A stretch of DNA of 64,000 nucleotides from Leptolyngbya sp. KIOST-1 (GTDB lineage Bacteria > Cyanobacteriota > Cyanobacteriia > Phormidesmidales > Phormidesmidaceae): the NCBI RefSeq assembly GCF_000763385.1, contig NZ_JQFA01000002.1, forward strand, positions 3,348,001-3,412,000, read 5' to 3'. The first letter of the stretch is position 1, and each line of letters starts with the position of its first letter. Under the pieces are notes generated by a model, which did no database searches, was not told the origin of the DNA, and worked only from the letters and a program-made list of their open reading frames with translations. Below, in pieces: positions 33,998 through 43,925 of the stretch. A program made the translations under genes and the position numbers.

Positions 33998-35241
33998 TAT
34001 AGCCCTTGAATTGAAAAAGCGGCCCTGGGTTGAAGCACCACCAGGGGCCCTGGACCCAGGGGACGCTGCGGCTCGGAGAGCTGAGCCACGCGGGCGTTGG
34101 CGAGGGCGGTGCCCTGGTAATAGTGGGTCAAAATTTGCTGGTGGTTGTGGCCGCGCAGGGCCAGTCCCCGCGCTCCCCACTGACTCATCCCCAGACCGTG
34201 GCCGAAGCCCCGGCCATCGATGCGGATGGAGTCACCGGCTATGTTGAACGAAACCAGAGTGCTGCGGAGGCCGAGGGCCTGGCGCAGTTCGGGGCCGGTG
34301 AGGGTGCGGCTGCCCTGGGTCCCCTGGAGGCGAATGGAGACCACTCGGCCCCGGGGGGTGGTGCGTTCGGTGGCGACGCTTTGCAGGTGGCCAATGCCGG
34401 TAATCCGCTGGGCCAATTGCTGGGCCGAGAATGTTTCCGACCAGCGAAACACGGGTGCCTCCTGGTCGAAGTCGGCGACGCCGCGCAGGTAGGGGCTGGG
34501 GCGCTGCCAGATGTCTTCAGAATTTTCGGTGTGACCGCCGGAGGAGGAGTGGAACACCGCCTCAACGATGCGGCCTCCGTGGGTGAGCACCTGACCCCGG
34601 GTGGCGTTCACCGCCGCCTGCACCGAAGCGGCTTCGCCTGCCAGCCCCTTGTAGACCTGGTGGGCCGTAGTGCTGCCCACATCGAACAGGTCGTTTTGAG
34701 TGCGATCGCGCCGATACAGTGCGTAGGACCGGGCCGCCACCGCCTGGGCCTTGAGCGCTTCCTGGGGCCAGCTGGCGGGCATTTCACTGCCGACCACCCC
34801 GTAGAGGTACGCTTCGATATCCACCCAATTGATGGCCGTTACTCTGCCCTCCATGGGCACGACCAGCACCCGGCCCCGGTACCATTTGTCGTTGATGAAG
34901 ACGTAACCACCAACCGTAGGCTCTACCCAAAACGCCTGCCCCTGCCAGTCCGCCAGCCGCAGCCCACTCCCCGAGGGCGTAATAGTGATCGCTCGTCCCT
35001 GGGGAATTTGGCCCACCCCCTGACCCGCGCCGTTTTTGATGATTGCTGGGGTGGAGCTGCCGACTACGGCCTGGTTGAGGCGATCGCCTACGGCTACCCG
35101 CATTTCGACCGCCAGGGCTGGCAGCGCGATCAGCCACCACAGGATTGACAGGCTGAGGCTGTGCTTGAGCCCCAACCGCAGCAGCAGGAGGGCACGGCTG
35201 ACCAGCAGCCCAGGGACGAGAGGTTGACGAAGTAGAGTCAT
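33997..35241 (-). CDS. SpoIID/LytB-domain protein
   Basis: 414 residues. Hydrophobic N-terminal signal/anchor (SLSLSILWWLIALPALAVE at about residues 29-47). The SpoIID domain spans about 120-385: RGRVLVVPMEGRVTAINWVD, DIEAYLYGVVGSEMPASWPQEALKAQAVAARSYAL with the conserved E-M-P, VFHSSSGGHTENSEDIW, and the C-terminal GRGFGHGLGMSQWGARGLA. SpoIID proteins are peptidoglycan lytic transglycosylases; in cyanobacteria they are thought to act on septal or cell-wall glycan. The neighbouring gene is a muramoyl amidase on the same strand. Confidence 0.92.
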   Translation of the reverse strand: MTLLRQPLVPGLLVSRALLLLRLGLKHSLSLSILWWLIALPALAVEMRVAVGDRLNQAVVGSSTPAIIKNGAGQGVGQIPQGRAITITPSGSGLRLADWQGQAFWVEPTVGGYVFINDKWYRGRVLVVPMEGRVTAINWVDIEAYLYGVVGSEMPASWPQEALKAQAVAARSYALYRRDRTQNDLFDVGSTTAHQVYKGLAGEAASVQAAVNATRGQVLTHGGRIVEAVFHSSSGGHTENSEDIWQRPSPYLRGVADFDQEAPVFRWSETFSAQQLAQRITGIGHLQSVATERTTPRGRVVSIRLQGTQGSRTLTGPELRQALGLRSTLVSFNIAGDSIRIDGRGFGHGLGMSQWGARGLALRGHNHQQILTHYYQGTALANARVAQLSEPQRPLGPGPLVVLQPRAAFSIQGL

Positions 35242-35432
35242 CGTTGGGTGAGAAACGAATTGAACAATCGGCCTGTTCCAGGGGCTGGCATCAATTAGCT
35301 GCTGAATACCCGCAAGTCAACGGTATCATCGATGCCCAAATCCAGAACATCAGGATCCATACCCCCATGACTGTGCCGCTGTTCCCAAGTTGCTTTCCCT
35401 GAGCCAGCTTTTAAAGTGGCCCTAAAGCCGGC

Positions 35433-36791
35433 CTAGGGGGGCAGCACCGAGTCGTAAAGCCGCCGCAAAAAGGCCAAGATTTTGCGACCATACTCGGGGT
35501 CAGCGCTCCAGCGCCCGCTGAGCTGATCGACCAGGGGGGCGACCCCTCGCACCACAAACTGAAAGCGCGGATCGACCTGACGCTGCACCAGCGGGTCGAG
35601 GCTGGCGTAGGCTTTAAGGTGCTGAATCTGGGCCCGGACTCCCACTCGCGCACTGGGGAACGAGGCTCCCTCCATGCCGCCCGTGGGGGAACCAATGCCG
35701 CCAAAGTTGTTTTGGGCCGGGTTGAGGCTGCCGCCAAAGTTGAGGGAATTGGTTTCGACCAGCATTTGGCAAAAGGCAATGTCGTGGTTGGCTCCCTCGA
35801 CCGCTGCCTCTTCGCGGTAGAGTTTGGGCAAATCGCCATAGGTATTGACGGCGGACGGGTTAACGCTTTGCAGAAACAACCTCAGCTGAGTCTCGGTGGT
35901 GCTGCCAATGCCCATAATGCGGTCCATGGCACCGGGGCAAAACTGCATGCCCGTGCGCGATCGCAGCCGCAGGGTGCGCGTGGCCGCGTCCCACCCCACC
36001 GACACGTTGTAGGTTTGCAGATCCACCGCTTTGATGTACACCACATTGGCGTAGCGAATGCGGGTGATATTGGGGGAGGTGGCTGCATTGATTCCCAGCA
36101 GATCGGCAATATCAATGGGGATATAGGAATTGTTGTTGACTATGATGCCGGTCTCTGGGTAAATGCCGCCGTTGAGGTTAATTCTAATCTCCGGCAGGTT
36201 AGTCCCTGGGGTGGTTGGAATGTCGCTGCCCACCGCCCGACTCCAAGAGGCCAGCCCGTCGGCAATGCCCAGGGCTACGTCGCGCCGCTGTCGCTGAATA
36301 ATCGCCAGATCCTGGGGGTTGCTCAGGTAGCCCACCTCCATCAGCAGCGAGGGGCAGCCCAGGTTACGACAGAAGGGCAGCATCCCCGTGGGTGACTCGG
36401 TGTCGGGCCTCACACCCCGGCTAGGCAGCGAGGGCACCCGCCGCACCAGGGCCAGCAGCAGCAGTTCGGCGTGGGTGCGGCGCACCTCGTTTCTGGCAAT
36501 GTAAAACACCGATGCCCCCCGCACTGACGGATCGCTAAAGGCTCCGGCATGGATCTCCAGGGCCACATCCCCAGGCCGGCAGCGGGCATTGATCCAGGCC
36601 AGGGTTTGGGCGGCACTGAGGTCGTCGGGCACAGACAGCACGGCAAAGCTGCGCGACCTGAGCTCAGCCACCACCAGATCGCGAATCTGGATCATCTCCG
36701 CCGCCTCAGTGGTTCCCGGCAGCACAATCCCAGGGTCTACCACCCCATCTTCAAACCCCCCGTGACCCGCTGAGATAAAAATCTGTGCCAT
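35433..36791 (-). CDS. N-acetylmuramoyl-L-alanine amidase with stalk and glucosaminidase domains
   Basis: 452 residues from ATG 36791 (MAQIFISAGHGGFEDG); an ATG 12 bp upstream is possible. The Amidase_3 domain spans about 1-190: SAGHGG zinc His, ALEIHAGAF second His, and LLMEVGYLSNPQDLAIIQ with the catalytic Glu. A copper-amine-oxidase-like beta stalk follows at about 215-290 (EIRINLNGGIYPETGIIVNN to VGWDAATRTLRLRSRTGM). A C-terminal glucosaminidase-like domain runs from about 300 to the end, with HDIAFCQMLVETNSLNFGG and FGGIGSPTGGMEGASFPSAR. One protein could thus cut both peptide and glycan bonds of murein. No signal peptide is visible, so export is unexplained. Confidence 0.88.
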   Translation of the reverse strand: MAQIFISAGHGGFEDGVVDPGIVLPGTTEAAEMIQIRDLVVAELRSRSFAVLSVPDDLSAAQTLAWINARCRPGDVALEIHAGAFSDPSVRGASVFYIARNEVRRTHAELLLLALVRRVPSLPSRGVRPDTESPTGMLPFCRNLGCPSLLMEVGYLSNPQDLAIIQRQRRDVALGIADGLASWSRAVGSDIPTTPGTNLPEIRINLNGGIYPETGIIVNNNSYIPIDIADLLGINAATSPNITRIRYANVVYIKAVDLQTYNVSVGWDAATRTLRLRSRTGMQFCPGAMDRIMGIGSTTETQLRLFLQSVNPSAVNTYGDLPKLYREEAAVEGANHDIAFCQMLVETNSLNFGGSLNPAQNNFGGIGSPTGGMEGASFPSARVGVRAQIQHLKAYASLDPLVQRQVDPRFQFVVRGVAPLVDQLSGRWSADPEYGRKILAFLRRLYDSVLPP

Positions 36792-36835
36792 ATGGAACCG
36801 CATGCTTAGACGCTCTGGCCAGAATCATATCTAGG

Positions 36836-36908
36836 AAATGGGTAAGTGGGGTGGATGGTAGGAGGGTGGATGGGTAGGAGGGTAGGAGGGTAGGAGGGTG
36901 GATGGGTG
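36836..36908. repeat. Heptamer repeats GGTAGGAGGGT/GGATGGGT
   Basis: Tandem 7-8 nt G-rich units upstream of the amidase. The rest of the gap to 37128 holds a triple AGGTGTC-type repeat (about 36976-37004) and CCACTCAT repeats; no gene is seen. Confidence 0.7.
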
Positions 36909-37072
36909 AAGGCCACTCACAATCTCAGCCTAGTACTGCCTGGCAGAAATATGGCCACCGTTTCTGAGGATGTCAGGTCTCGGGTGTCAGGTGTCAGGTG
37001 TCAGGAATGGTTGGCTGACTTATGCCTCAGGGTACTAGCCATATATCCACCCCACTCATTTCCCCGGCCTTC

Positions 37073-37118
37073 CCTGCCCATCCACTCATCCACTCATCCA
37101 CTCATCCACTCGCGCCCT
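37073..37118. repeat. CCACTCAT tandem repeats
   Basis: Four consecutive CATCCACT units just beyond the 3' end of the GNAT gene, complementary to the GATGAGTG units at 28808. Confidence 0.65.
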
Positions 37119-37128
37119 CGCCTACTCC

Positions 37129-37620
37129 CTACATTTCCCCAAACGCCGCCAGCGCCTCCCCCGTCACCCGGCAGATCTGCCACTCGGGCTTAATCTCAGC
37201 GCCCATGCTCTGGTAAAACGCGATCGCGGGGGCATTCCAATCGAGCACACTCCACTCAAAGCGGCCGCAGCCCCGTTCAAGAGCCAGGTTGCCCACGTGT
37301 CGCAGCAGGGCTTTACCGATGCCCTGGCCCCGGTAGTCGGGCTGTACGAACAGGTCTTCCAGGTAGATTCCTGGCTGCATTAAAAAAGTGGAAAAGTTGT
37401 GGAAAAACAGGGCCATGCCCACGGGGGTGTCCTCGATCCAGGCGAGGACAGCCTCGGCGTAGGGACGGGGGCCAAACAGCGCCTGCTCCAGGTCCTCTGG
37501 TTTACCGGTGACTTCGTGGGCCAGCTTTTCGTAGTCGGCCAGGGCTTTGATCAGGTTTACCAGGGCAGGGATATCGGCGGGGGTGGCGGGGTGGATTTTG
37601 AGGGGGGTGGGGGTGGGCAT
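37129..37620 (-). CDS. GNAT family N-acetyltransferase
   Basis: 163 residues. N-terminal KIHPATPADIPALVNLIKAL is typical of the fold. The acetyl-CoA motif A is FVQPDYRGQGIGKALLRHVG (R/Q-x-x-G-x-G/A), preceded by YLEDL and followed by CGRFEWSVLDWNAPAIAFYQSMGAE, as in diamine/spermidine acetyltransferase-like proteins. The acceptor is unknown. Heptamer repeats flank both ends. Confidence 0.88.
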   Translation of the reverse strand: MPTPTPLKIHPATPADIPALVNLIKALADYEKLAHEVTGKPEDLEQALFGPRPYAEAVLAWIEDTPVGMALFFHNFSTFLMQPGIYLEDLFVQPDYRGQGIGKALLRHVGNLALERGCGRFEWSVLDWNAPAIAFYQSMGAEIKPEWQICRVTGEALAAFGEM

Positions 37621-37668
37621 GGGTGAAGGGATGGATGGGTAAGGGGTGGATGGGTAAGGGGTGGACTG
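37621..37668. repeat. Heptamer repeats (GGATGGGTAAGGGGT)
   Basis: Tandem 15-bp units directly upstream of the GNAT start. Confidence 0.65.
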
Positions 37669-37763
37669 CTGTAGTATACGTGTACCCCAGCATCCCAGGG
37701 ATTAGGCTTTTGACTAATTGGGATGGGTGGGGCGGGGGCTAGTCTAGAAGAAAGGGGAGGCCA

Positions 37764-39284
37764 GTGACGATCGGCATTATTTTAGGCGGCATTACTGTAG
37801 GGCTGGTGCTTGGGGCGGGGGTAACGGCGCTGCTGCTAGCCAGCCGCCTGCAAACCGTGCGGGAGCGTACCAGGGCCGAGATGGCGGGCGATCGCGCCAG
37901 TCTGATCGAGCGACTGCGCCACCAGGACCAGCACATCGAGGAGCTGCGGGCTGGGCAGCGCGATATGCAGGCCCAGCTCGACTACAGCCGCCACGAGCTG
38001 CGCGACGAAGCGGCTCGCCGCGCCACCGCCGAGGCCCAGCTGAGCCGCCTAGGGGAACTGGAGAAAATGCTGGGCGATCGCGCCAGCCACCTGGCCCAAA
38101 CCCAGCAGGAAAATTCTCTGCTGCGGGCCAAACTGGCCGAGCTGCAAACCCAGCTGGCCCACGCCCACAGCGCTACCCAGGAAAAAGTCGCCCTGCTCGA
38201 CCAGGCCCAGCAGCGGCTGGCCCACACCTTCCAGGCGCTGTCTGCCGATGCCCTGCAGCGCAACAACCAGTCGTTTCTGGAGCTGGCCCAGGCCACGCTG
38301 TCGAGCTTTCAGACCCAGGCGGAGGGCAGCCTGCATCTGCGGCAGCAGGCGATCGACTCGCTGGTCAGCCCGCTGCGAGAGGCGCTGGACAAGGTGGACG
38401 GCAAGCTGCAAGCCCTGGAGCGCGATCGCGTGTCGGCCTACGCCAGCCTCACCGAGCAGGTCAAATCCCTGGCCATCAGCCAGAACCAGCTCCAGGGCGA
38501 AACCGCCAACCTGGTCAAGGCGCTGCGGGCACCCCAGGTGCGGGGGCGCTGGGGCGAAATGCAGCTGCGCCGCGTGGTCGAAATGGCGGGCATGATCGAA
38601 TACTGCGACTTTGTGGAGCAGCCCACGGTGGAGGCCGAGGGTGGGCGGCTGCGTCCCGACATGGTGATCAAGCTGCCCAATGGACGGCAGATTATTGTTG
38701 ACTCAAAAGCGCCGTTGCAGGGGTATCTGGAGTCGCTGGAAGCCACCGATGAGGGAGCCCGGCGCGATCGCCTCGTCGCCCACGCCCGCCAGGTGCGCAC
38801 CCACCTCACCCAACTGGGGGCCAAGGCCTACTGGGATCAGTTCGATGACTCGCCGGAGTTTGCGGTGCTGTTCTTACCGGGGGAAACCTTCTTTAGTGCC
38901 GCCCTGGAGCACGACCCCCAACTGATCGAGTACGGCGTCAGCCAGAGCGTGATTTTGGCTACACCCACTACGCTGATTGCGCTGCTGAAAGCGATCGCCT
39001 ACGGCTGGCGGCACGAAAAAATGGCCGAAAATGCCCAGATGGTCAGCGCCCTGGGCCGCGAACTGTACGATCGCATGGCCGTGCTCACCAGCCATATGGT
39101 GAAGCTGCGGCGGGGGCTCGATGCCTCGGTGAAAGCGTTTAACCAGACGGCAGGCTGCCTGGAGAGTCGGGTGCTGGTGACGACCCGCAAGTTCAAGGAG
39201 CTGGGGGCCGCCAGTGGGGAGCCGATTGAAACGCTGGAGGGGTGCGATCGCATCCCCCGCCGCCTCACAGGTGAACCGACGGAG

Positions 39285-39290
<6 letters not shown>
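37764..39290 (+). CDS. rmuC: RmuC family DNA recombination protein
   Basis: 508 residues starting at GTG 37764 with AGGGGAGG just upstream. N-terminal membrane helix (IGIILGGITVGLVLGAGVTALLLA), then a long coiled coil (about residues 35-230). The RmuC domain spans about 245-460: APQVRGRWGEMQLRRVVEMAGM, RLRPDMVIKLPNGRQIIVDSKAPL with PD-(D/E)XK-like residues, and FLPGETFFSAALEHDPQLIEYG. RmuC limits rearrangements at inverted repeats in E. coli, and membrane-anchored forms are common. Its last codons are the first bases of an 863-bp segment repeated at 46051. Confidence 0.93.
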
Positions 39291-40147
<857 letters not shown>

Positions 40148-40198
40148 TTTAACGAAGGCTTAGGGATTTTGGGCTAGGAGTCCCGGTAAGGTGAAGCG

Positions 40199-40499
40199 AT
40201 GAGCGACGAGATCGAGATAGCTGGAATCCGAGTTCCGAGGGCCGACTGGGAAGCGACCCCCGCTAGCATCCAAATGTTAGTGCGGGTTCTGAGTGAGCGG
40301 CTGATGGCGTTGGAAGAGAAAGTCAATCAGAATTCACAGAATTCATCAAAACCACCGTCAACGGATGGCTTTGGCAAAGGTGTTAAAGCCAAAGGGAAAG
40401 GCAAGAAAGCCCCGCGAGAGCAGAGCGGGAAAACTGCTCCTCGCGAAGCTCGAAAACTATATCCCGCCGAAGATTGTCGAGCCGTCCATGAGGTGATTC
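40199..40499 (+). pseudogene. IS66 transposase, N-terminal fragment
   Basis: Identical to the first 100 codons of the transposase at 53804 (leucine-rich LVRVLSERLMALEEKVNQNS, then the Ser/Pro/Lys linker). At 40500 it runs into an inverted copy of the IS left end, so the frame closes after a short nonsense tail. Confidence 0.85.
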
Positions 40500-40591
40500 C
40501 AGCTATCTCGATCTCGTCGCTCATCGCTTCACCTTACCGGGACTCCTAGCCCAAAATCCCTAAGCCTTCGTTAAATTCCTGGGACGGTTAC
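40495..40591. repeat. Inverted 97-bp copy of the IS66 left end
   Basis: Exact reverse complement of 40132-40228. The join shares GATTCC with both partners, a 6-bp microhomology, so 40132-40591 is a palindromic 460-bp unit with identical inverted ends. Confidence 0.88.
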
Positions 40592-40845
40592 GGTAATTCT
40601 ATTGAGGGAGAGCGCAATGAGATAGTAAGACATTATATAGATAGTGTTTCTATTGAGTCAACGCTGGTAGAAAGGAATGAACTACACCAAGCAATCCCTA
40701 GAATTCTGAGCGAAAAGTTGAAGTTTTATAATCGATCACAAATAGTTGTTGATCTAACCAATGGAGACAAATATATTTCAAGCACTCTGTATGCATCTGC
40801 AAGTTTGTACGATACCTACGAACTTAGAGCCGAAGCCATCTCTGT
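40592..40845 (+). pseudogene. CARF-like CRISPR-associated protein fragment
   Basis: Open from the IS border with no start codon of its own. The segment IVVDLTNGDKYISSTLYASA is like the ligand-binding region of CARF (CRISPR-associated Rossmann fold) ancillary proteins of type III systems. It is joined in frame to the Csx10-like fragment near 40845; the exact junction is uncertain. Both ends are missing. Confidence 0.5.
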
Positions 40846-41392
40846 CTTGCCCGTCACGGCGCTGAGTTCTAAAACTGACGGTGGCTTCAAGCCCGGCAAA
40901 GCAGGCGTGTTTGACTCGCTCATCGACAGCTACTGCGCTAAAGAGCATGGCTTGTTTTATGAACCTAATGACATAACGGGCAATCGCGTAGAACCCTTTA
41001 GCGGTTTCTACAGCAAATCGGGCACCTCCCACGCTACCCACTCGGTTAACAAGCGCCTGTTGACACGGGTAGGCATCAACCGCCAACGGGCCACCGCCCA
41101 AGATGAAATTCTCTACAGCCTGGAGGTGTTGAATGAAACCCAGGGAAAACAGCAGCCAGTGCCCTCGGTCTACCGCAGCACCATTTTGGTGAATGACGAT
41201 GCGCTGGCTGAGCAACTGTTGGCGTTTATTCAGGGCAATGGCGACCGCATTCGGCTGGGCGGCTCCGCCTCACGGGGGCTGGGTCAGGTAAGCATTGCAG
41301 CAACTCTTGCTGAAGAACCAGCAAACTCTCTGCCCCATAGGGTTACGGCCTTTAATACCAAGTTACAAGAGCGCTGGGCGCTATGGAAGTAG
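40846..41392 (+). pseudogene. Csx10-like RAMP (type III-D CRISPR) C-terminal fragment
   Basis: About 180 residues. Motifs are THSVNKRLLTRVGINRQRAT followed by AQDEILYSLEVLNE, and the Gly-rich RAMP loop IRLGGSASRGLGQVSI. These suit Csx10, an RNA-binding subunit of cyanobacterial type III-D effector complexes. The N-terminal RAMP part is absent. The frame ends at an abrupt join with a cas1 fragment on the other strand. Confidence 0.65.
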
Positions 41393-41741
41393 GGGACTGG
41401 GTCGCGGGCATCGGGGTGGTGGAGGGTGGTCATGATGCGGTCTTCAAAGGCTTGCAGGTAGCGGCGGCGGGCGTCGTCGGTGAGGTAGACGGCTCCGTTG
41501 GCCTTGGGCGGTAGAAAGGCATCGGGCTTGAGCACCTGCTGGTTTAGCAGCGTCAGCACCAGCGTATCGACGATGGGCGAGCGAAATTCTTCCATCAGGT
41601 CAAAGGCCAGGTGGGCTTCGTGGCGATCATTTCGGTGCAGGTTGCCTAGGTAGGGGTTGAGCCCCTCCAGGTGCAACAGACTGAGCACATTGTTAAACAG
41701 CAGCGTGTAGCCAAAGCTCAGCAGGGCGTTGACCGGGCGAA
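41393..41741 (-). pseudogene. cas1: cas1 fragment (C-terminal half)
   Basis: The reverse strand reads RPVNALLSFGYTLLFNNVLS, then LEGLNPYLGNLHRNDRHEAHLAFDLMEEFRSPIVDTLVLTLLNQ and YLQAFEDRIMTTLHHP. These are characteristic of Cas1 integrase, including metal-site residues (H in GxLH, D in AFDLMEEFR). The N-terminal domain is missing and replaced by IS66; the C-terminus is truncated at the Csx10-like join. No repeat array is seen nearby. Confidence 0.8.
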
Positions 41742-42110
41742 AAGACGCCGCTAGCTAAAACCATCCGCACCTGCCAGCAACTCTTACAGGTAGAACCCGC
41801 CCTTTGGACGTTTGTGCAGACCCCAGGGGTGGAGCCGACCAACAATGCTGCTGAGCGGGCGTTGCGTCCAGCGGTGATCTGGCGGCGCACCAGTTTTGGC
41901 TCCCAGTCTCATGGAGGAAGTCAGTTTGTCTCGCGCATGCTGACGGTGGTCACCTCCTTGAAGGCTCAGCATCGCAATGTCTTGGCCTTCCTCAGTCAAA
42001 CCTGTGCCGCCGCTCGGTTGAACCGGCCCGCGCCATCTTTACTTCCTCAATTTGAGCCCGAGCAGGAGGACTCTCTGGAGGCTCATGGTCAGCCTCTCTC
42101 TCTAGCTTAG
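41742..42110 (+). pseudogene. IS66 transposase, C-terminal fragment
   Basis: About 122 codons without a start: KTPLAKTIRTCQQLLQVEPA, then PGVEPTNNAAERALRPAVIW, the conserved IS66 C-terminal motif with the catalytic Glu (NNAAERALRP). Ends 23 bp before the IS right end. Confidence 0.85.
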
Positions 42111-42320
42111 AAAGTTCGATGAGGGACGCTTACGAATAAGTTTATGAATTGGGGTTTTACCAAATCGGATTTTGGATTAGATGTGGGAGAACGGGGGTTT
42201 GATGGTGGGCAGTAACCCCTCTACTTACCTCGAAATATGCCGCAAGGTAGACCGAAAAAAATGAGAGAACCTGCCATAATCCCGGAATCACCATTATTTT
42301 CCTAAAAGGATTCTACGGGT

Positions 42321-43799
42321 ATGTCAGAGCCTAACGGCGTGATGATGCAGTATTTTCATTGGTACATTGAACCTGACGGCAACCTGTGGAACGAGTTCGC
42401 TAAAAATGTCAAAGACCTGGCCGAGGTCGGCATTACTGCCGTCTGGCTGCCGCCCGCCTATAAAGGCACCGCTGGCGGCTTGGACGTAGGTTACAGCGTT
42501 TACGACCTGTACGACCTGGGCGAATTTGACCAAAAGGGCAGTGTTCGCACCAAGTACGGCACCAAAGACGAGTACATTCAGGCGGTCAAGGCGGCCAAAG
42601 CAGTCGGGGTTCGCGTCTACGCCGACGTGGTCTTTAACCACATGATGGGGGCCGATGCCCTCGAAGAGGTCGAAGCTACCCCCATGAGCCACGACAACCG
42701 CCACGAGCAAATTGGCGAAAACCGGATGGTCAAGGTTTGGACACACTTTAAATTCCCCGGTCGCCAGGGCAAATATTCCGACATGGAGTGGCACTGGTGG
42801 CATTTTGACGCCGTCGACTACGACGAAAACGACCCTGCCTACGACGCGGTTTACCTGTTCAAAGGCAAACAGTTTGATGAACATGTAGACCTCGAAAAAG
42901 GGGCCTTTGACTACCTGATGGGCTGCGACCTCGACATGGAATCGGAGGAGGTGCGCCATGCTCTCCAGGATTGGGGCGCATGGTATGTCGATACCGTTGA
43001 CGTCGATGGCTTTCGATTTGATGCGGTGAAGCACGTGCGGGCGGGCTTTTTTCCCCAGTGGCTGAACCACTGTCGTCGCCATGCTGGGCGCAGGCTGTTT
43101 GCGGTGGGCGAGTACTGGTCCTACGAGATCGAGGCGCTGCACCATTTCATCGATGTCACCGGGGGCGATGTGCACCTGTTCGATGCCCCACTGCACTACA
43201 ACTTCTGCGAAGCCAGCAAAGCCGGGGGCGACTACGACCTCACCACCATTTTCGACAACACCCTGGTGCAGCAGCAGCCCGCCCTCGCCGTCACCCTGGT
43301 GGACAACCACGATTCCCAGCCGCTGCAATCGCTCGAATCGGTGGTGGAACCCTGGTTCAAGCCCCTGGCCTACGCGCTGATTTTGCTGCGTCAAGATGGC
43401 TACCCCTGTATCTTCTACGCCGACTACTACGGCGCTCACTACAAAGACACGGGCAACGATGGCGGCGAGTACGAAATCTGGCTCGACAGCCACCAGTGGC
43501 TGATTGACAAGTTTTTGTATGCCCGCCGCACCTACGCCTTTGGCGACCAGTACGACTACTTTGACCACCCCAGCACCATCGGCTGGACCCGCCTCGGCAC
43601 CGAAGCCAACCCCGGTGGGATGGCGGTGGTGCTCACCAACGGTGAGGACGGCCATAAGTGGATGGAGGTGGGCCAGCCCAACTGCACCTACTACGACATC
43701 ACCGAGCACATCAGCGAGCCCGTCACCACCAATGACGAAGGCTGGGCCGAGTTTAGCTGCCAGGCGGGGTCGGTTTCGGTGTGGGTGCCGAAGGAGTAG
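42321..43799 (+). CDS. Cytoplasmic alpha-amylase (GH13)
   Basis: 492 residues, no signal peptide. GH13_5-like blocks are VMMQYFHWYIEPDGNLWNEF, GITAVWLPPAYKG, VYADVVFNHMMGAD (region I), VDVDGFRFDAVKH with nucleophile Asp234, FAVGEYW with acid/base Glu264, and TLVDNHDSQPLQ with Asp331. These match the cytosolic amylases (AmyS/AmyA type) that cut alpha-1,4-glucans to maltodextrins. Start ATG 42321 lies 180 bp after the IS66 target duplication. It probably acts on glycogen breakdown products. Confidence 0.95.
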   Translation: MSEPNGVMMQYFHWYIEPDGNLWNEFAKNVKDLAEVGITAVWLPPAYKGTAGGLDVGYSVYDLYDLGEFDQKGSVRTKYGTKDEYIQAVKAAKAVGVRVYADVVFNHMMGADALEEVEATPMSHDNRHEQIGENRMVKVWTHFKFPGRQGKYSDMEWHWWHFDAVDYDENDPAYDAVYLFKGKQFDEHVDLEKGAFDYLMGCDLDMESEEVRHALQDWGAWYVDTVDVDGFRFDAVKHVRAGFFPQWLNHCRRHAGRRLFAVGEYWSYEIEALHHFIDVTGGDVHLFDAPLHYNFCEASKAGGDYDLTTIFDNTLVQQQPALAVTLVDNHDSQPLQSLESVVEPWFKPLAYALILLRQDGYPCIFYADYYGAHYKDTGNDGGEYEIWLDSHQWLIDKFLYARRTYAFGDQYDYFDHPSTIGWTRLGTEANPGGMAVVLTNGEDGHKWMEVGQPNCTYYDITEHISEPVTTNDEGWAEFSCQAGSVSVWVPKE

Positions 43800-43839
43800 A
43801 TGGGTGTATGGGTAGGCGGGTGAATGGGTAGGTGGGTAG
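43800..43839. repeat. Heptamer repeats after the amylase gene
   Basis: GGGTAGGCGGGTGAATGGGTAGGTGGGTA-type units, starting at the stop codon. Confidence 0.65.
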
Positions 43840-43858
43840 GGGCGAATGCCATTCGCCC
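43840..43858. repeat. GGGCGAAT-GCC-ATTCGCCC hairpin
   Basis: 8-bp perfect arms, 3-nt loop, between convergent amylase and truB genes. Same style as other GGGGCG hairpins in the window; possible bidirectional terminator. Confidence 0.5.
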
Positions 43859-43925
43859 AATGCAATCGCTTTGGCCTTCAGTCAGAGAATGATTTGGACG
43901 AGGGTGATGACGAGCCCCTACCCAC

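Noticed and set aside
40592-41741. A new fused CARF-Csx10 effector
   Set aside because: The frame has no start, begins at an IS end, and both partners lack their natural termini; better read as joined debris.
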